Below the pieces are notes generated by a model. That model saw nothing but the letters and a program-made list of their open reading frames with translations. It did not search any database and had not been told where the DNA came from. This document shows positions 1 to 9,370 of a stretch of 64,000 nt of DNA, piece after piece (within the stretch, counting starts at the first letter, position 1; every line of letters begins with the position of its first letter). The stretch comes from Streptococcus australis (GTDB taxonomy: Bacteria; Bacillota; Bacilli; Lactobacillales; Streptococcaceae). A program made the position numbers and the translations under genes. The stretch is taken from NCBI RefSeq assembly GCF_015553625.1, contig NZ_JADNGY010000002.1:172800-236799 (forward strand), read 5' to 3'.

Positions 1-155
1 ACATCACCGCGAACCATTACAGTTACCAATCCAGCACCAACTTGTTGTTTACCGATCAATGTAACGTTTGCTGCTTTCACCATAGCATCTGCTGCTTCGA
101 TAGCACCTACTAAACCTTTTGTTTCAACCATTCCTAATGCATTTGCGTTTGCCAT
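1..155 (-). CDS. eutM: Hexameric BMC shell protein EutM/PduA type (partial, 3' end beyond window)
   Basis: The first 51 codons read [19 protein letters not shown] and onward, the standard start of a single-domain bacterial microcompartment (BMC) hexamer. The family forms the flat facets of the shell with a central pore for small substrates. The start at 155 is preceded by a good GGAGG-type ribosome site. It lies 31 bp after eutE and closes the part of the eut operon visible here. The C-terminal half is off the left edge, so EutM, PduA and PduJ cannot be told apart; the neighbouring eut genes favour EutM. It may also serve the pdu enzymes, because no pduA precedes pduB in this window. Confidence 0.9.
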   Translation of the reverse strand, partial: MANANALGMVETKGLVGAIEAADAMVKAANVTLIGKQQVGAGLVTVMVRGD

Positions 156-186
156 TTTAATTTCCTCCAATTATGAAATGAATAAG

Positions 187-1671
187 TTATTTAGTTAATT
201 TTGATAACACACGTTGAACAAGCAGATCAACTAATTGTTCTTCATCTACTTGCTTATCAACTTCACAGCGTTGACAGTCAAGATTTTCTTGATTTTCAGC
301 CTTTCTCAGATCTGACAATTCTGCAGTACCATAAGCGACACGGCGAATATTAATCAAATTCAACGGGCTGACATTATCAGATGTTGCGCTTCCACCTACA
401 GCTCCACAACCTAAAGTAAAGGCTGGGAACAAACCTGTTGTAGCACCAACTCCTCCTAAAGCAGCAGGAGTATTGACCAAAAGTCTTGAAACAGGTTTTC
501 TTAAGGCAAATTCTCGAACGACACTTTCATCTTGGGTGTGGATAGCTAATGTGTGTCCAGCTCCTTCATGATGAAGAATTCGAATACTCAACTCACAAGC
601 TTCTTCCCAATTTTTAACAGTGTAGAAACCAAGGACAGGAGCAAGTTTTTCCATAGAATATGGATATTGTTTTCCAACTCCTTCACCGTCTGCAATCAAG
701 ACGCGGGCATCATCTGGAACAGAGATTCCTGCTAGTTTAGCAATCACTTGAGGTGTTTTACCTACCATTTTTGGATTCATTGCTCCACTAGGTAGAATAA
801 TGAAGGAACCAAGTTTCTTAGCATCTTCTTTTGGAACGAAGTAAGCACCTTGACGTTTGAACTCTTCAACAACCTTATCTTTTGTTTCTTCTTCGACAAT
901 GATTGATTGTTCAGAAGCACAGATCACACCATTATCAAACGTTTTTGAATCTAGGATTTGACGAACTGCTTTAGGAATATCTGCAGTTTTTTCGATAAAG
1001 GCTGGACCATTACCAGGACCTACCCCAATAGCAGGTGTTCCTGATGAATACGCAGCTTTTACCATCGCATTCCCACCGGTTGCCAAAATTAGGTTTGTAT
1101 CTTTGTGTTTCATCAATTCATTGGTTGCTTCAATAGAAACACGTTGAATCACACCGATTGCACCTTCTGGACAGCCTGCAGAAACTGCTGCTTTTTTAAT
1201 AATATCTACAGTTTCATTGATACATTTTGCTGCGTGTGGGTGTGGAGAGAAAACAATACTGTTTCCACCCTTTAAAGCGATAAGAGCTTTATACATGACT
1301 GTCGAAGTCGGATTGGTTGAAGGGATTAGCCCTGCAACGACTCCAACTGGAACTCCAACTTCAATAACTTTATTTTCCTTATCTTCGCTCAAAATTCCTA
1401 CTGTACGCATATCCTTGATTTCTTCAAGAATACCTTTTGAAGCAAGGGCATTTTTTAAAACCTTATCTTGCCACTTACCAAATCCAGTTTCTTCAGCAGC
1501 CATTTTGGCTAAACGTTCTCTTTGATCATAACAAGCTTTAGCTACAACTTTTACGATCGTATCAATTTGTTCTTGACTCATCAATGCGAGTTTTTGTTGA
1601 GCTACTTTTGCTCGTTGAATCAAATGGCGAACTTCTTGAATAGATAAGAGATCTTTATCTTCAATATACAT
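187..1671 (-). CDS. eutE: CoA-acylating acetaldehyde dehydrogenase EutE (PduP-like)
   Basis: This 494-residue protein is an aldehyde dehydrogenase superfamily member that converts acetaldehyde (or propionaldehyde) plus CoA and NAD+ to acyl-CoA inside the microcompartment. The active-site region NGVICASEQS supplies the catalytic cysteine, and the NAD-binding part includes ATGGNAMVKAAY. The C-terminus, after a Cys/charged linker, ends in an amphipathic helix (EEQLVDLLVQRVLSKL) that resembles encapsulation peptides. The N-terminus lacks the usual short Pdu-type targeting helix. It sits between shell genes, 11 bp after the tailed BMC gene. EutE and PduP are close relatives; position in the eut block favours EutE. 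Confidence 0.93.
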   Translation of the reverse strand: MYIEDKDLLSIQEVRHLIQRAKVAQQKLALMSQEQIDTIVKVVAKACYDQRERLAKMAAEETGFGKWQDKVLKNALASKGILEEIKDMRTVGILSEDKENKVIEVGVPVGVVAGLIPSTNPTSTVMYKALIALKGGNSIVFSPHPHAAKCINETVDIIKKAAVSAGCPEGAIGVIQRVSIEATNELMKHKDTNLILATGGNAMVKAAYSSGTPAIGVGPGNGPAFIEKTADIPKAVRQILDSKTFDNGVICASEQSIIVEEETKDKVVEEFKRQGAYFVPKEDAKKLGSFIILPSGAMNPKMVGKTPQVIAKLAGISVPDDARVLIADGEGVGKQYPYSMEKLAPVLGFYTVKNWEEACELSIRILHHEGAGHTLAIHTQDESVVREFALRKPVSRLLVNTPAALGGVGATTGLFPAFTLGCGAVGGSATSDNVSPLNLINIRRVAYGTAELSDLRKAENQENLDCQRCEVDKQVDEEQLVDLLVQRVLSKLTK

Positions 1672-1682
1672 TCAACTTTCTC

Positions 1683-2315
1683 CTATGATTTCAATTTTAG
1701 TAAAGCTTGAATTAGTAATTGTTTGTTCGCAAATTTAATTTCTTTCTTAGATAGATTGATTTTATTTTCCCGATAAGCAATACTTCTTAATTCAACAACT
1801 TTGAATTTATTTAATTCTTCCTCAGAATATTTCAGCTGTTCTTCTGTTGATTTTTCCTCTTCAACCACAATATCAGAAACAATATCGGAAACAATTTCTT
1901 CAATGCTAGTTTCTTCAACTTCTGACACTAAAGGTTCTGGACTTACCTCAGTTATTTCTAATGAATCAAGATCATTTGATTCACTTTCTTCAACAGATGA
2001 GGTAGTTTCAACTTTTGACACTTCTTTATTCTCTTCCTTACGAATTGGAATGAGGATTGAATCTGTTTGTGAGTCTAGTCGTGCAATCACATGACTATGA
2101 AGATAGTAAGGTTGATCCTGTGCAATCTCAACTGCAGCTTCTACAGCTGATCTTACTGCACTAACGTCGCCTACTAACTGAACTGTGTTCAAACCTGACT
2201 TAACAGTTTCTACATTTAATAGTGAGACATTTGCAGCTTTCAAAGCAGCATCTGCTACAACAATTGCTCCAAGAAAACCTCGCACTTCAATTAATCCAAG
2301 TGCCTTTTCTACCAT
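1683..2315 (-). CDS. BMC shell protein with long acidic linker and Rho_N-like C-terminal domain
   Basis: Residues 1 to about 90 form a single BMC domain (MVEKALGLIEVRGFLGAIV). They are followed by a Glu/Ser-rich, probably disordered linker of about 80 residues and a short C-terminal helical module (KFKVVELRSIAYRENKI through LLIQALLKLK). The spacing of ELRSIA and LIQALLK resembles Rho N-terminal or SAP-like domains. It occupies the place of EutK in Gram-negative operons, whose tail is also nucleic-acid-binding-like, but I cannot prove orthology. I chose the second Met (2315) because GAGG lies 7 bases upstream, whereas the first Met touches it. Function of the tail is unknown; binding RNA or DNA, or anchoring cargo, are options. 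Confidence 0.85.
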   Translation of the reverse strand: MVEKALGLIEVRGFLGAIVVADAALKAANVSLLNVETVKSGLNTVQLVGDVSAVRSAVEAAVEIAQDQPYYLHSHVIARLDSQTDSILIPIRKEENKEVSKVETTSSVEESESNDLDSLEITEVSPEPLVSEVEETSIEEIVSDIVSDIVVEEEKSTEEQLKYSEEELNKFKVVELRSIAYRENKINLSKKEIKFANKQLLIQALLKLKS

Positions 2316-2329
2316 GAGCATACCTCATC

Positions 2330-2983
2330 TTAATAATTCTGCGGATTGTCTGCAATACTAATAACAGTTCGTGCAAATGCATCACACGCAGCACGACAAG
2401 CAGATTGAGATCCAGTCAATAAACCACCAGCAAAGTTTGTTTCACTTGGTGGACCATAGAAGGCTCCAACCGTCACATCAGCAGCTTTTAAAGCAGCATC
2501 CAAACCTACCATAGCTTCAGCAGGAGGGGCAATCAAGTAAGCAATTGCTGTACCTTCTTGTGCATTAGCACCTTCAGACAAATAAGTACCTGCTCTTGAA
2601 ATACAATGAGCAAAATATGGAATACTATCATCATCATTTGCGCTATAGAAGCTAGCTCCGTTTTCAATTTCATAGACCACAACATCCAAGCCACTGCGAA
2701 CTTCTTCTGGATTTGGCCCAGCCAAGATACCGATTACTTCACCAGCTAGTTTAGTTGAGGCATTTCCAGCTCCAGCATACATACTGCGAGCGTAAACAAC
2801 TTCAACATCGGCTGCCTTTGTCGCTTCATCCAAAGCAACATAGGTTACATCATCGCAGTCAGAGGTAACAATTCCCAAACTTCTGTGATGTGGTTTCAAT
2901 TCCAATGATGCTGCTAACCCTGCATCTACATTAGAAATCAATAATGCACTTAATACGTTAGCGCCAAGTCTATCATTTCTCAA
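2330..2983 (-). CDS. eutL: Trimeric tandem-BMC shell protein EutL
   Basis: This 217-residue protein contains two BMC-type halves (starts near residues 1 and 105) and matches the length of EutL, a pseudohexameric trimer with a gated pore that forms part of the ethanolamine shell. Signature stretches are LGANVLSALLISNVDAGLA at the N-terminus and the YFAHCISRAGTYLS and PPSETNFAGGLLTG regions of the second half. It follows eutC by 16 bp and precedes the tailed BMC gene, so it is co-transcribed with eutBC. Confidence 0.93.
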   Translation of the reverse strand: MRNDRLGANVLSALLISNVDAGLAASLELKPHHRSLGIVTSDCDDVTYVALDEATKAADVEVVYARSMYAGAGNASTKLAGEVIGILAGPNPEEVRSGLDVVVYEIENGASFYSANDDDSIPYFAHCISRAGTYLSEGANAQEGTAIAYLIAPPAEAMVGLDAALKAADVTVGAFYGPPSETNFAGGLLTGSQSACRAACDAFARTVISIADNPQNY

Positions 2984-2999
2984 AATCTAAACCCCTTTT

Positions 3000-3923
3000 C
3001 TATTTTAATTCTACACCTGACTTCTTATTATCAAGAATCTTCTTAATAATTTCAGCCACGTAGGCACCAGCTTCAACTGCTGGAGTTCCACCTTTATGGA
3101 TATTTGATACTACTGTACGACGAGATTCTGGCATACCAACTGTAGGTTTATAAGCCATGTAAGCACTCATAGATTCAGCTGTTACCAAGCCAGGACGTTC
3201 ACCTACAAGCATACAGATCACTTCAGCACCTGTTAGTTCAGCAATTTGGTCCATTGCTGCAACACGAGCATGTTTGATGAAAAGAACTTCATTATATTCA
3301 AGACCAAACATTTTTAAACCTTGTTTCAAAGCTGGCAAGAAATCCTTTACGTTTGCTTCAATGGCTGATGAACTCAATCCATCACCAACAACGATCTGGA
3401 CTTTAGGATTTGATTTACAAGATTCTTTAATGATTTTTTGTTGATCTTCTGGGAATACACGACCATAGTCTGGACGAGTTAAGTATTCATCCTTAGTTGC
3501 TGCTTTGGTTTGAACTGGAATGAATCCCATTTCTTTAACAAAATCATCTGATACATAAGAAAATACTGCATCTTGTGCCGCCGCATGGTCAGCACGGAAA
3601 CGAAGAACTGTTTCAGTCTTGTAACGGTTACCAGCTCTCCACAATCCCAAACGAGCTGGTGTGAATTTTTTAATTTTACGATAAGCTTCTTCGTTAATGG
3701 CATTCGGAATCAAAAATTGTTCCTGAATATCCACTTCTGTGATATCTGGAATCATTCCATCCTCAATGAGGCTTTCTTCTTTATCAGGTTGAACACCATT
3801 ACTCACAGGCGCCTTCAAATCAGAGTTAACTGTTTGCACCTCTTTTTCAGGCTCTGTTATAGCATTCGTATCTAATTCACTTAACAAAGAACGAATCATT
3901 TCTTTCAAATCTTGTTCATTCAC
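3000..3923 (-). CDS. eutC: Ethanolamine ammonia-lyase small subunit
   Basis: EutC pairs with EutB to deaminate ethanolamine to acetaldehyde and ammonia using adenosylcobalamin. The protein has 307 residues, slightly longer than usual because of a linker after the N-terminus. Residues 1-20 ([17 protein letters not shown]) form an amphipathic helix typical of BMC encapsulation signals, followed by a variable acidic linker to about residue 75. The conserved catalytic core then begins ([16 protein letters not shown]) and includes [14 protein letters not shown] and MLVGERPGL. It lies 16 bp after eutB. Confidence 0.95.
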   Translation of the reverse strand: MNEQDLKEMIRSLLSELDTNAITEPEKEVQTVNSDLKAPVSNGVQPDKEESLIEDGMIPDITEVDIQEQFLIPNAINEEAYRKIKKFTPARLGLWRAGNRYKTETVLRFRADHAAAQDAVFSYVSDDFVKEMGFIPVQTKAATKDEYLTRPDYGRVFPEDQQKIIKESCKSNPKVQIVVGDGLSSSAIEANVKDFLPALKQGLKMFGLEYNEVLFIKHARVAAMDQIAELTGAEVICMLVGERPGLVTAESMSAYMAYKPTVGMPESRRTVVSNIHKGGTPAVEAGAYVAEIIKKILDNKKSGVELK

Positions 3924-3939
3924 TGTCAGTACCTCCTCA

Positions 3940-5310
3940 CTAATTTCGTTTCATAAAGACAGATCCATCTCCACCGATTTCAGTAAGATGTCCATCTTTC
4001 ATCAATCCCATGCCTTCCATCCATTCTTCAAATTCTTTGATTGGACGTTTGTTCAAGAGATCACGCATTGTTGCAGTTTCATGGTAACCAGTAGTTTGGT
4101 AGTTCAACATGATATCATCTCCATGAGGAATTGCCATGATGTAGTTAACGTTTGCTGCACCAAGTAGAACCAATAGATTTTCAGCATCATTTTGATCGGC
4201 TTTCATGTGGTTAGTGTAACAGATGTCACAACCCATAGAAATACCAGTCAGTTTACCCATGAAGTGGTCTTCCAAACCTGCACGAATAACTTGTTTTGAA
4301 TCGTACAAATATTCAGGTCCGATGAATCCTACTACTGTATTTACCAAGAATGGATCAAAGCGTTTTGCAAAACCATAACAACGTGCTTCCATTGTTACCT
4401 GGTCAGCACCATGGTGAGCGTCTGAAGACAATTCAGAACCTTGACCAGTTTCAAAGTACATCACGTTTGGACCAGCTGCAGTACCAACTTTTTGAGCCGT
4501 ATCTTTAGCTTCCTGAATCACTTTAGCATTAAAACCAAAGGCTTCATTTCCTTTTTCAGAACCAGCGATAGATTGGAAGACCAATCCTGTTGGAGCGCCT
4601 TGGTTCATTGCTTCAATTTGAGTTGTAACGTGAGCTAGTACACAGTGTTGTGTTGGGATCTTATACTCTTCAATAAAGTCATTGAATTTATGAAGAACAC
4701 GTTTTGTACTTTCTACAGAGTCATCAACTGGGTTTAACCCTAGAAGAGCATCCCCACATCCATAGGCAAAACCTTCCATTGTAGAAGCCATGATACCATC
4801 AGGATCATCTGTAGTGTGGTTTGGTTGCAAACGAGATGAGAAGGTTCCAGGCATACCGATAGTTGTATTAGCGCGTTTAGTGATGATTATCTTATTCGCA
4901 GCGACAATCAAGTCAAGGTTAGTCATCAACTTAGCAACGGCTGCGACCATTTCTGAAGTCAAGCCACGAGATAGCCATTGAATGTCTACATTTTGGTGTT
5001 TGTTATCCAAAATCCACTCACGAAGTTCAGAAACTGTCCAGTTCTTAATTTTTTCATAAGTTCGAAGGTTTACATCATCAATAATAATGCGTGTTACTTC
5101 GTCTTCTTCGTATGGTACAACTGGGTTGTTAAACAAATCGGAAAGTTTTAATTGTGATAAAACTACCTTAGCTGCCACACGTTCTTCAGAAGATTCAGCA
5201 GCTACGCCCGCAAGTTGGTCACCCGACTTGTATTCATTCGCTTTAGCTAGAACTTCTTTTACTGATTTGAATTCATAGACTCTTCCAAATAATTTTGTCT
5301 TTAAAATCAT
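3940..5310 (-). CDS. eutB: Ethanolamine ammonia-lyase large subunit
   Basis: EutB is the TIM-barrel subunit carrying the substrate and B12 site of ethanolamine ammonia-lyase. Its 456 residues match the family length (about 453). Recognisable stretches are [38 protein letters not shown] and [16 protein letters not shown]. The start follows a clear AGGAGG ribosome site. It stands between eutA (its reactivase, 27 bp upstream) and eutC, the normal order in Firmicutes. Confidence 0.97.
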   Translation of the reverse strand: MILKTKLFGRVYEFKSVKEVLAKANEYKSGDQLAGVAAESSEERVAAKVVLSQLKLSDLFNNPVVPYEEDEVTRIIIDDVNLRTYEKIKNWTVSELREWILDNKHQNVDIQWLSRGLTSEMVAAVAKLMTNLDLIVAANKIIITKRANTTIGMPGTFSSRLQPNHTTDDPDGIMASTMEGFAYGCGDALLGLNPVDDSVESTKRVLHKFNDFIEEYKIPTQHCVLAHVTTQIEAMNQGAPTGLVFQSIAGSEKGNEAFGFNAKVIQEAKDTAQKVGTAAGPNVMYFETGQGSELSSDAHHGADQVTMEARCYGFAKRFDPFLVNTVVGFIGPEYLYDSKQVIRAGLEDHFMGKLTGISMGCDICYTNHMKADQNDAENLLVLLGAANVNYIMAIPHGDDIMLNYQTTGYHETATMRDLLNKRPIKEFEEWMEGMGLMKDGHLTEIGGDGSVFMKRN

Positions 5311-5337
5311 TTAAAGTCTCCTCCTTTAATAATCTTC

Positions 5338-6768
5338 TTAATTAAAAACTAACGTTTTAACGACGACCGGTAAAACAGATCCCTCAATCACTGGATTACC
5401 AATGTCTATATAGTCCCCATTTTGAACATCAACGGAATCTATACATACAAATGGATAATCCTTTGGTAAAATAGCAAATAAACATTGTCCCAAAACTTTA
5501 GCCATATCTTCTCTCACGACCACAAGTAAGGGAATATTTTTTCGAATCGTTTCACCCATTCCTTGGACGATTGCTGTAGCATATTCTTGTACTCTTACAA
5601 AACTTGGACTTTTTTCTCCATTAAGTGCTAAAGCAACCTGTTGGACCTCATTTTCCAAAGTAAACCATTCTAATTTATCACGAATGATCTTGGTTAATTT
5701 TTCGCAACTTTCTAGTTCATCGTCCTTGGCTAATTTCAAAACAGGAATGTTACGTATCGGTAATGTTTTGGATATATAAGTAATGGTACTTCCACTAACT
5801 TCTGTTGTATGGCTACCAGCACCAACAACTGTTGCCCGAATAGTTTCGGCCGATTCAATTACTTTCTTTTGTTCGAAAATTTTTGATTGACGAATGGCGC
5901 GTCCAAGTATGATACCAATGTCCCCGTAAGCGAAATCATTAGCTACAGCTTCTTCAGTAATAGTATCTGCTACTCCGCCAGAAAACGAAACACAATTAAT
6001 TTCATAATCCAGCCTCAAACCATGGTTGGTTTGTAAGAATTCATAGTATGGAGCATCAACATCTAGACCAACAGCCTTTTCTAATACACGGACCATAATT
6101 TGAATGACTTTATTCAACTCATCCTTATTAACAATATCATTTAAGAACAATCTTAAATTCTCTTGTTTAATAATTTCTTGTAATTTTGGTGCAATGTATT
6201 GGATTTTATAGGTCGTGGGATCAATTTTGATCAAGCGTCCACCAATATCTAGACATCCAGTATCTATTACGTCCCCTTCGCGAAACACTGCGAAGTTTGA
6301 AGTTCCACCTCCAATATCAATATTTACTACGGACGTATGGTGTTCTTGAGAATATTGATGAGCACAAGCGCCCTTGCCTGCGATGATACTCTCAAGGTCT
6401 GGTCCAGCAGTAGCAACTACGAAATCACCTGCGTAACCACTCAAGGCTTGTAAAACCTGACTAGCATTTTCCTTTCTAGCCGTTTCACCAGTAATGATCA
6501 CAGCCCCCATTTGAATATTTTGCTTTTCAATTCCTGCTTTTTTATATTCTTGAATAACAAAGTCTTTTATCTTATCAACTTCTATCAAAGATTGATGAGA
6601 AATGGGTGTAAAAATAATTTCACTCTTATAAAGGACTTTTTTATCCGTTATATAAACTCGCGGAATTGTAAATACTGAAGCAATATTTTCAATTGTAAGT
6701 TCAGATAGGACTAGTTGAGTAGTTGCAGTTCCTAGGTCTAACCCAACACTCAAAATTTTATCCGACAT
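5338..6768 (-). CDS. eutA: Ethanolamine ammonia-lyase reactivating factor EutA
   Basis: EutA is an actin-fold ATPase that swaps damaged cobalamin out of EutBC. The phosphate-binding motif [16 protein letters not shown] is at the N-terminus and a second ATPase motif ([15 protein letters not shown]) is near residue 150. An upstream ATG at 6822 keeps the frame open but lies inside the leader terminator hairpin. The ATG at 6768 has GGAGG 6 bases upstream and gives the expected N-terminus ([13 protein letters not shown]), so I use it: 476 residues. Expression should depend on read-through of the leader terminator described at 6779-6864. Confidence 0.95.
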   Translation of the reverse strand: MSDKILSVGLDLGTATTQLVLSELTIENIASVFTIPRVYITDKKVLYKSEIIFTPISHQSLIEVDKIKDFVIQEYKKAGIEKQNIQMGAVIITGETARKENASQVLQALSGYAGDFVVATAGPDLESIIAGKGACAHQYSQEHHTSVVNIDIGGGTSNFAVFREGDVIDTGCLDIGGRLIKIDPTTYKIQYIAPKLQEIIKQENLRLFLNDIVNKDELNKVIQIMVRVLEKAVGLDVDAPYYEFLQTNHGLRLDYEINCVSFSGGVADTITEEAVANDFAYGDIGIILGRAIRQSKIFEQKKVIESAETIRATVVGAGSHTTEVSGSTITYISKTLPIRNIPVLKLAKDDELESCEKLTKIIRDKLEWFTLENEVQQVALALNGEKSPSFVRVQEYATAIVQGMGETIRKNIPLLVVVREDMAKVLGQCLFAILPKDYPFVCIDSVDVQNGDYIDIGNPVIEGSVLPVVVKTLVFN

Positions 6769-6778
6769 AGGAAACCTC

Positions 6779-6864
6779 CAAAAAAGACGCTTAAAGAATG
6801 CACTGAAACATCGTTTCTGCATTCTTTAAGCGTCATTGCTTTTCGACTGACTTCATTGTTAGTC
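6779..6864 (-). promoter_or_regulatory. EutV-type ANTAR antitermination leader (dual hexaloop hairpins plus terminator)
   Basis: Read on the minus strand, hairpin P1 (6864-6845) has stem GACUAAC/GUCAGUC with one A.C mismatch and hexaloop AAUGAA. Three bases later P2 (6841-6828) has stem AAGC/GCUU and hexaloop AAUGAC. Both loops have A at position 1 and G at position 4, the known ANTAR-target signature. P2 shares its 3' side with the 5' arm of a strong intrinsic terminator (6834-6786: 17-bp outer stem, inner GAAAC/GUUUC, then seven U). P2 and the terminator cannot form together, so phospho-EutV binding should allow transcription into eutA. The element lies immediately before the eutA ribosome site. 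Confidence 0.88.
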
Positions 6865-6873
6865 TTTAATTAT

Positions 6874-8310
6874 TTACACTTTAAAAATTATCTTAACTTG
6901 CGTTCCCTCATAATTTGAGGTTGTTACAAGTCTTCCGGATAATTTGCTATCTACAAATCGTTGAACAAGGATTAAACCAAGATGCTCTTGGCCCACGGTT
7001 TCGACATTGTAACCGCTACCATTATCAATTACTTGTATACGTATTATATCATCATTTTTCGTCATTTGCAAACGAATACATTGATTTTTTTTATTTTTTT
7101 GATATTTTTTATTGGAAAAAGCATGCTCATAAGCATTTTGTAATAATTCATTAATAACCAGTGCTAGCGATGATGCTCTATTATGATCTAGATAGATTTG
7201 ATCACATAATTCCAATTTTAATTGAATATCAGGTCTTTCTGAAAAACAGCGTTGAAGATTAGATGAAACAATTTCAATCAGGGACTTCAGATCGATTTGC
7301 TCATGTTCTTGACTAGAAAGAAGCTCATAGGTAGCAGCAATCGACAATATCCGGTTAATACAATCTTCGAAAGCAACCTTTGTACCCGATTCTTTGACCT
7401 GTGCTCCTTGCAATCGCAATAAAGAAATAATAGTTTGAAGGTGATTTTTAACTCTGTGATTAATTTCTCGAGACGCTATCACACTCTCTTGGATCTCTTT
7501 GTCTTTTTCTTGAAGGTCACTGATATCCCTTATGGTAATAACGGTTTGATGATTGCGAGCATTGGGGTAACACTTTACTTGAAAATAGTGCTTCCCATAC
7601 TTAACAGTTTTATTACTATCTGAAAAATGATCTTCTACTAATTCAGAAAAGATGGTTCCATCCAAGGAAAGATTATCATAATGCATTCCTTGAACACTAT
7701 CCAAGTAGCCTAACTTCGTTCGATATAAGATAACAGCAGACTGATTACAATGGAGTAGAAATCCTCCTTGATCAAACACTAATACTGCATCTTCTACATA
7801 ATCTAATAAGGATACTTCGTCTTCTCGACTTGATTCTGAAGGAGCCTGAAAAATGTAGGAATTATCACCTTTAGAAGGCTTGAGAGAGAAGCCAGACGAA
7901 AAGCTATTTGAAAAATCACTTTCAACAATTAAAGTAGCAATGACTTTTTCTCCTCTAGTAATCGGAAAAACAGTCTGTTCAATTGCAACTCCTTCTTGCG
8001 ATTGTCCACGGAGTCCAACAGAAGGAACTCCTGTCTGGAGAGTTCGTAGCACCCCTGGTTCGTTTTCCAAAAATGCTGATTGCCCTACCACTGTCTTTTC
8101 ATACAAGCTTTCCTTTGTATGAGGCTTTCTATGAAAAACAACAATTGCATGGTCCGAATAAATATTTTTGACATCGATGAAGACGTCCTTATCCATAAAC
8201 TCTTTGCTAGATAAAACCGCCTCTGATTGCCGAATCAAGTAATCAATATCCGCCTCATTTAAATCCGTTTTATCTTCACAAAATTTTTTTATTTGATTAT
8301 TGTGCTTCAT
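6874..8310 (-). CDS. eutW: Ethanolamine sensor histidine kinase EutW
   Basis: This is a cytosolic sensor kinase with no membrane segments (478 residues). Residues 1-150 form the ligand-sensing region, residues about 165-265 a PAS-like domain, then a HisKA_2-type dimerisation helix with the phospho-acceptor H285 (REINHRVKNHLQTII) and a C-terminal ATPase domain (NELLQNAYEHAF, IRIQVIDNGSGYN, LGLILVQRFV). In this family ethanolamine triggers autophosphorylation and transfer to EutV. It overlaps eutV by 14 bp, indicating translational coupling. Confidence 0.93.
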   Translation of the reverse strand: MKHNNQIKKFCEDKTDLNEADIDYLIRQSEAVLSSKEFMDKDVFIDVKNIYSDHAIVVFHRKPHTKESLYEKTVVGQSAFLENEPGVLRTLQTGVPSVGLRGQSQEGVAIEQTVFPITRGEKVIATLIVESDFSNSFSSGFSLKPSKGDNSYIFQAPSESSREDEVSLLDYVEDAVLVFDQGGFLLHCNQSAVILYRTKLGYLDSVQGMHYDNLSLDGTIFSELVEDHFSDSNKTVKYGKHYFQVKCYPNARNHQTVITIRDISDLQEKDKEIQESVIASREINHRVKNHLQTIISLLRLQGAQVKESGTKVAFEDCINRILSIAATYELLSSQEHEQIDLKSLIEIVSSNLQRCFSERPDIQLKLELCDQIYLDHNRASSLALVINELLQNAYEHAFSNKKYQKNKKNQCIRLQMTKNDDIIRIQVIDNGSGYNVETVGQEHLGLILVQRFVDSKLSGRLVTTSNYEGTQVKIIFKV

Positions 8311-8875
8311 TATTTAATAACAGCAATTTTGCAATTTCAATCATTGGAACGCGTTTTTGCATACTAATGGTCCTAATCTGTTTAAAAGCTTCAGGTTCTG
8401 AAAGATTATCTCTTGACATCAGGAGCCCTTTTGCTTTTTCTAAAAGAATTCGATCGTCGAGCTTTTTACTAATTTTGATTAATTCCTTTGAAAGTAATTG
8501 CTGTTGCCGCCCTTTCTCTATACAAACTGCTATTGTAGGAATTAACGATTTTGCATCCAACGGTTTTACTAAATAAGCACTCGCACCCGTTAAACTCGCT
8601 TTTTGAACATAATGATCATCATTAAATGCAGAGAGAATAATCACCCCATACGCTAATCCATCATCTAGTATCTTTTTCCCCGCAGATAATCCGTCCAGTA
8701 ATGGTAATTTAATATCCATAATGACTAGATCGAAAAAGTGTTTTTGGCAAAGTTCGATAGCTTCAAAACCATCACTTGCTTCTGCAGCCACTTCATAATC
8801 TGACTGTTCTAAAATTTGTCTGATATCTAAGCGAATAATTGGATCATCATCACAAATTAGTATTCTGCCCTTCAT
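8297..8875 (-). CDS. eutV: ANTAR-domain antiterminator response regulator EutV
   Basis: The protein has 192 residues: a receiver domain (acidic pocket CDDD at residues 8-11, phospho-acceptor D54 in VIMDIKLPLLDG, lysine in YLVKPLDA) followed by an ANTAR RNA-binding domain (LDDRILLEKAKGLLMSRDN, then EAFKQIRTISMQKRVPM). Phosphorylated EutV dimers bind paired hexaloop hairpins in mRNA leaders and prevent terminator folding. Targets in this window are proposed at 6779-6864, 19054-19143 and 25203-25269, with a decoy in the sRNA at 19257-19622. It lies between eutS and eutW. Confidence 0.95.
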   Translation of the reverse strand: MKGRILICDDDPIIRLDIRQILEQSDYEVAAEASDGFEAIELCQKHFFDLVIMDIKLPLLDGLSAGKKILDDGLAYGVIILSAFNDDHYVQKASLTGASAYLVKPLDAKSLIPTIAVCIEKGRQQQLLSKELIKISKKLDDRILLEKAKGLLMSRDNLSEPEAFKQIRTISMQKRVPMIEIAKLLLLNNEAQ

Positions 8876-8897
8876 GAAATCCTTCCCTCGTTTGAAA

Positions 8898-9242
8898 TTA
8901 TGTTCTTGTTACAATGGTACTTGAAAAGCCTAGTATTTCCTCTAAGCCATTTAGAACCGCATGGAGTGAAGCATCTACTGATGCAACATCTCCAGTCATG
9001 ACAACCGATCCACTAAAGCGATCGACAAAACCAATCTGTACTCCCGCTGCTTTCGTAGCAATATCCACAGCAATAATAGCTGCCTCACTTGGAGTGATGG
9101 TTAATATTCCAATAGCATCTTGAAAATCAGTCTGTAACCCCAATTTTTCAAAAATTACTGGATCAGGACTCGCAATCAAATGAGCTAATGTGACTTGTTT
9201 CCCAGGGACATATTCCTGAATCATTCTTTGTTTTTCCGACAT
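8898..9242 (-). CDS. eutS: BMC shell protein EutS (bent hexamer)
   Basis: This 114-residue protein is a single circularly permuted BMC domain. Its N-terminal extension and core ([40 protein letters not shown]) match EutS/PduU, a hexamer with a bent geometry placed at shell edges. A GAGGTGG ribosome site precedes the ATG. It is the first gene of the eutS-eutV-eutW transcript and has its own consensus promoter. Confidence 0.93.
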   Translation of the reverse strand: MSEKQRMIQEYVPGKQVTLAHLIASPDPVIFEKLGLQTDFQDAIGILTITPSEAAIIAVDIATKAAGVQIGFVDRFSGSVVMTGDVASVDASLHAVLNGLEEILGFSSTIVTRT

Positions 9243-9294
9243 ATATTACCACCTCTGGATTGGTTTTACACTAAATATAGTTCTAAATAATATG

Positions 9295-9323
9295 ATTATA
9301 CTATAATTGGTATCCGCTTTCAA
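9295..9323 (-). promoter_or_regulatory. Consensus sigma-A promoter of eutS-eutV-eutW
   Basis: On the minus strand TTGAAA (9323-9318) and TATAAT (9300-9295) are separated by exactly 17 bp, about 50 bp before the eutS start. No terminator or hexaloop hairpin lies between promoter and gene. The regulators should therefore be made independently of antitermination, while eutA and downstream genes depend on it. Confidence 0.85.
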
Positions 9324-9370
9324 CTCAAAAATTTCACAATCTTTGTTTCAAACGTCTATCTGCCATCTAG

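Noticed and set aside
1217-1525. Plus-strand open frames inside eutE, eutB, pduC, aroA and similar genes
   Set aside because: They are shadows of strongly supported minus-strand genes and have no ribosome sites or recognisable protein features.
6769-6822. Upstream start of eutA giving 18 extra residues
   Set aside because: The extra codons lie in the terminator hairpin, have no ribosome site, and the ATG at 6768 has GGAGG and the normal family N-terminus.
9243-9294. Hexaloop antitermination element in the eutS leader
   Set aside because: The short leader between promoter and eutS has no paired A1/G4 hexaloop and no terminator hairpin.
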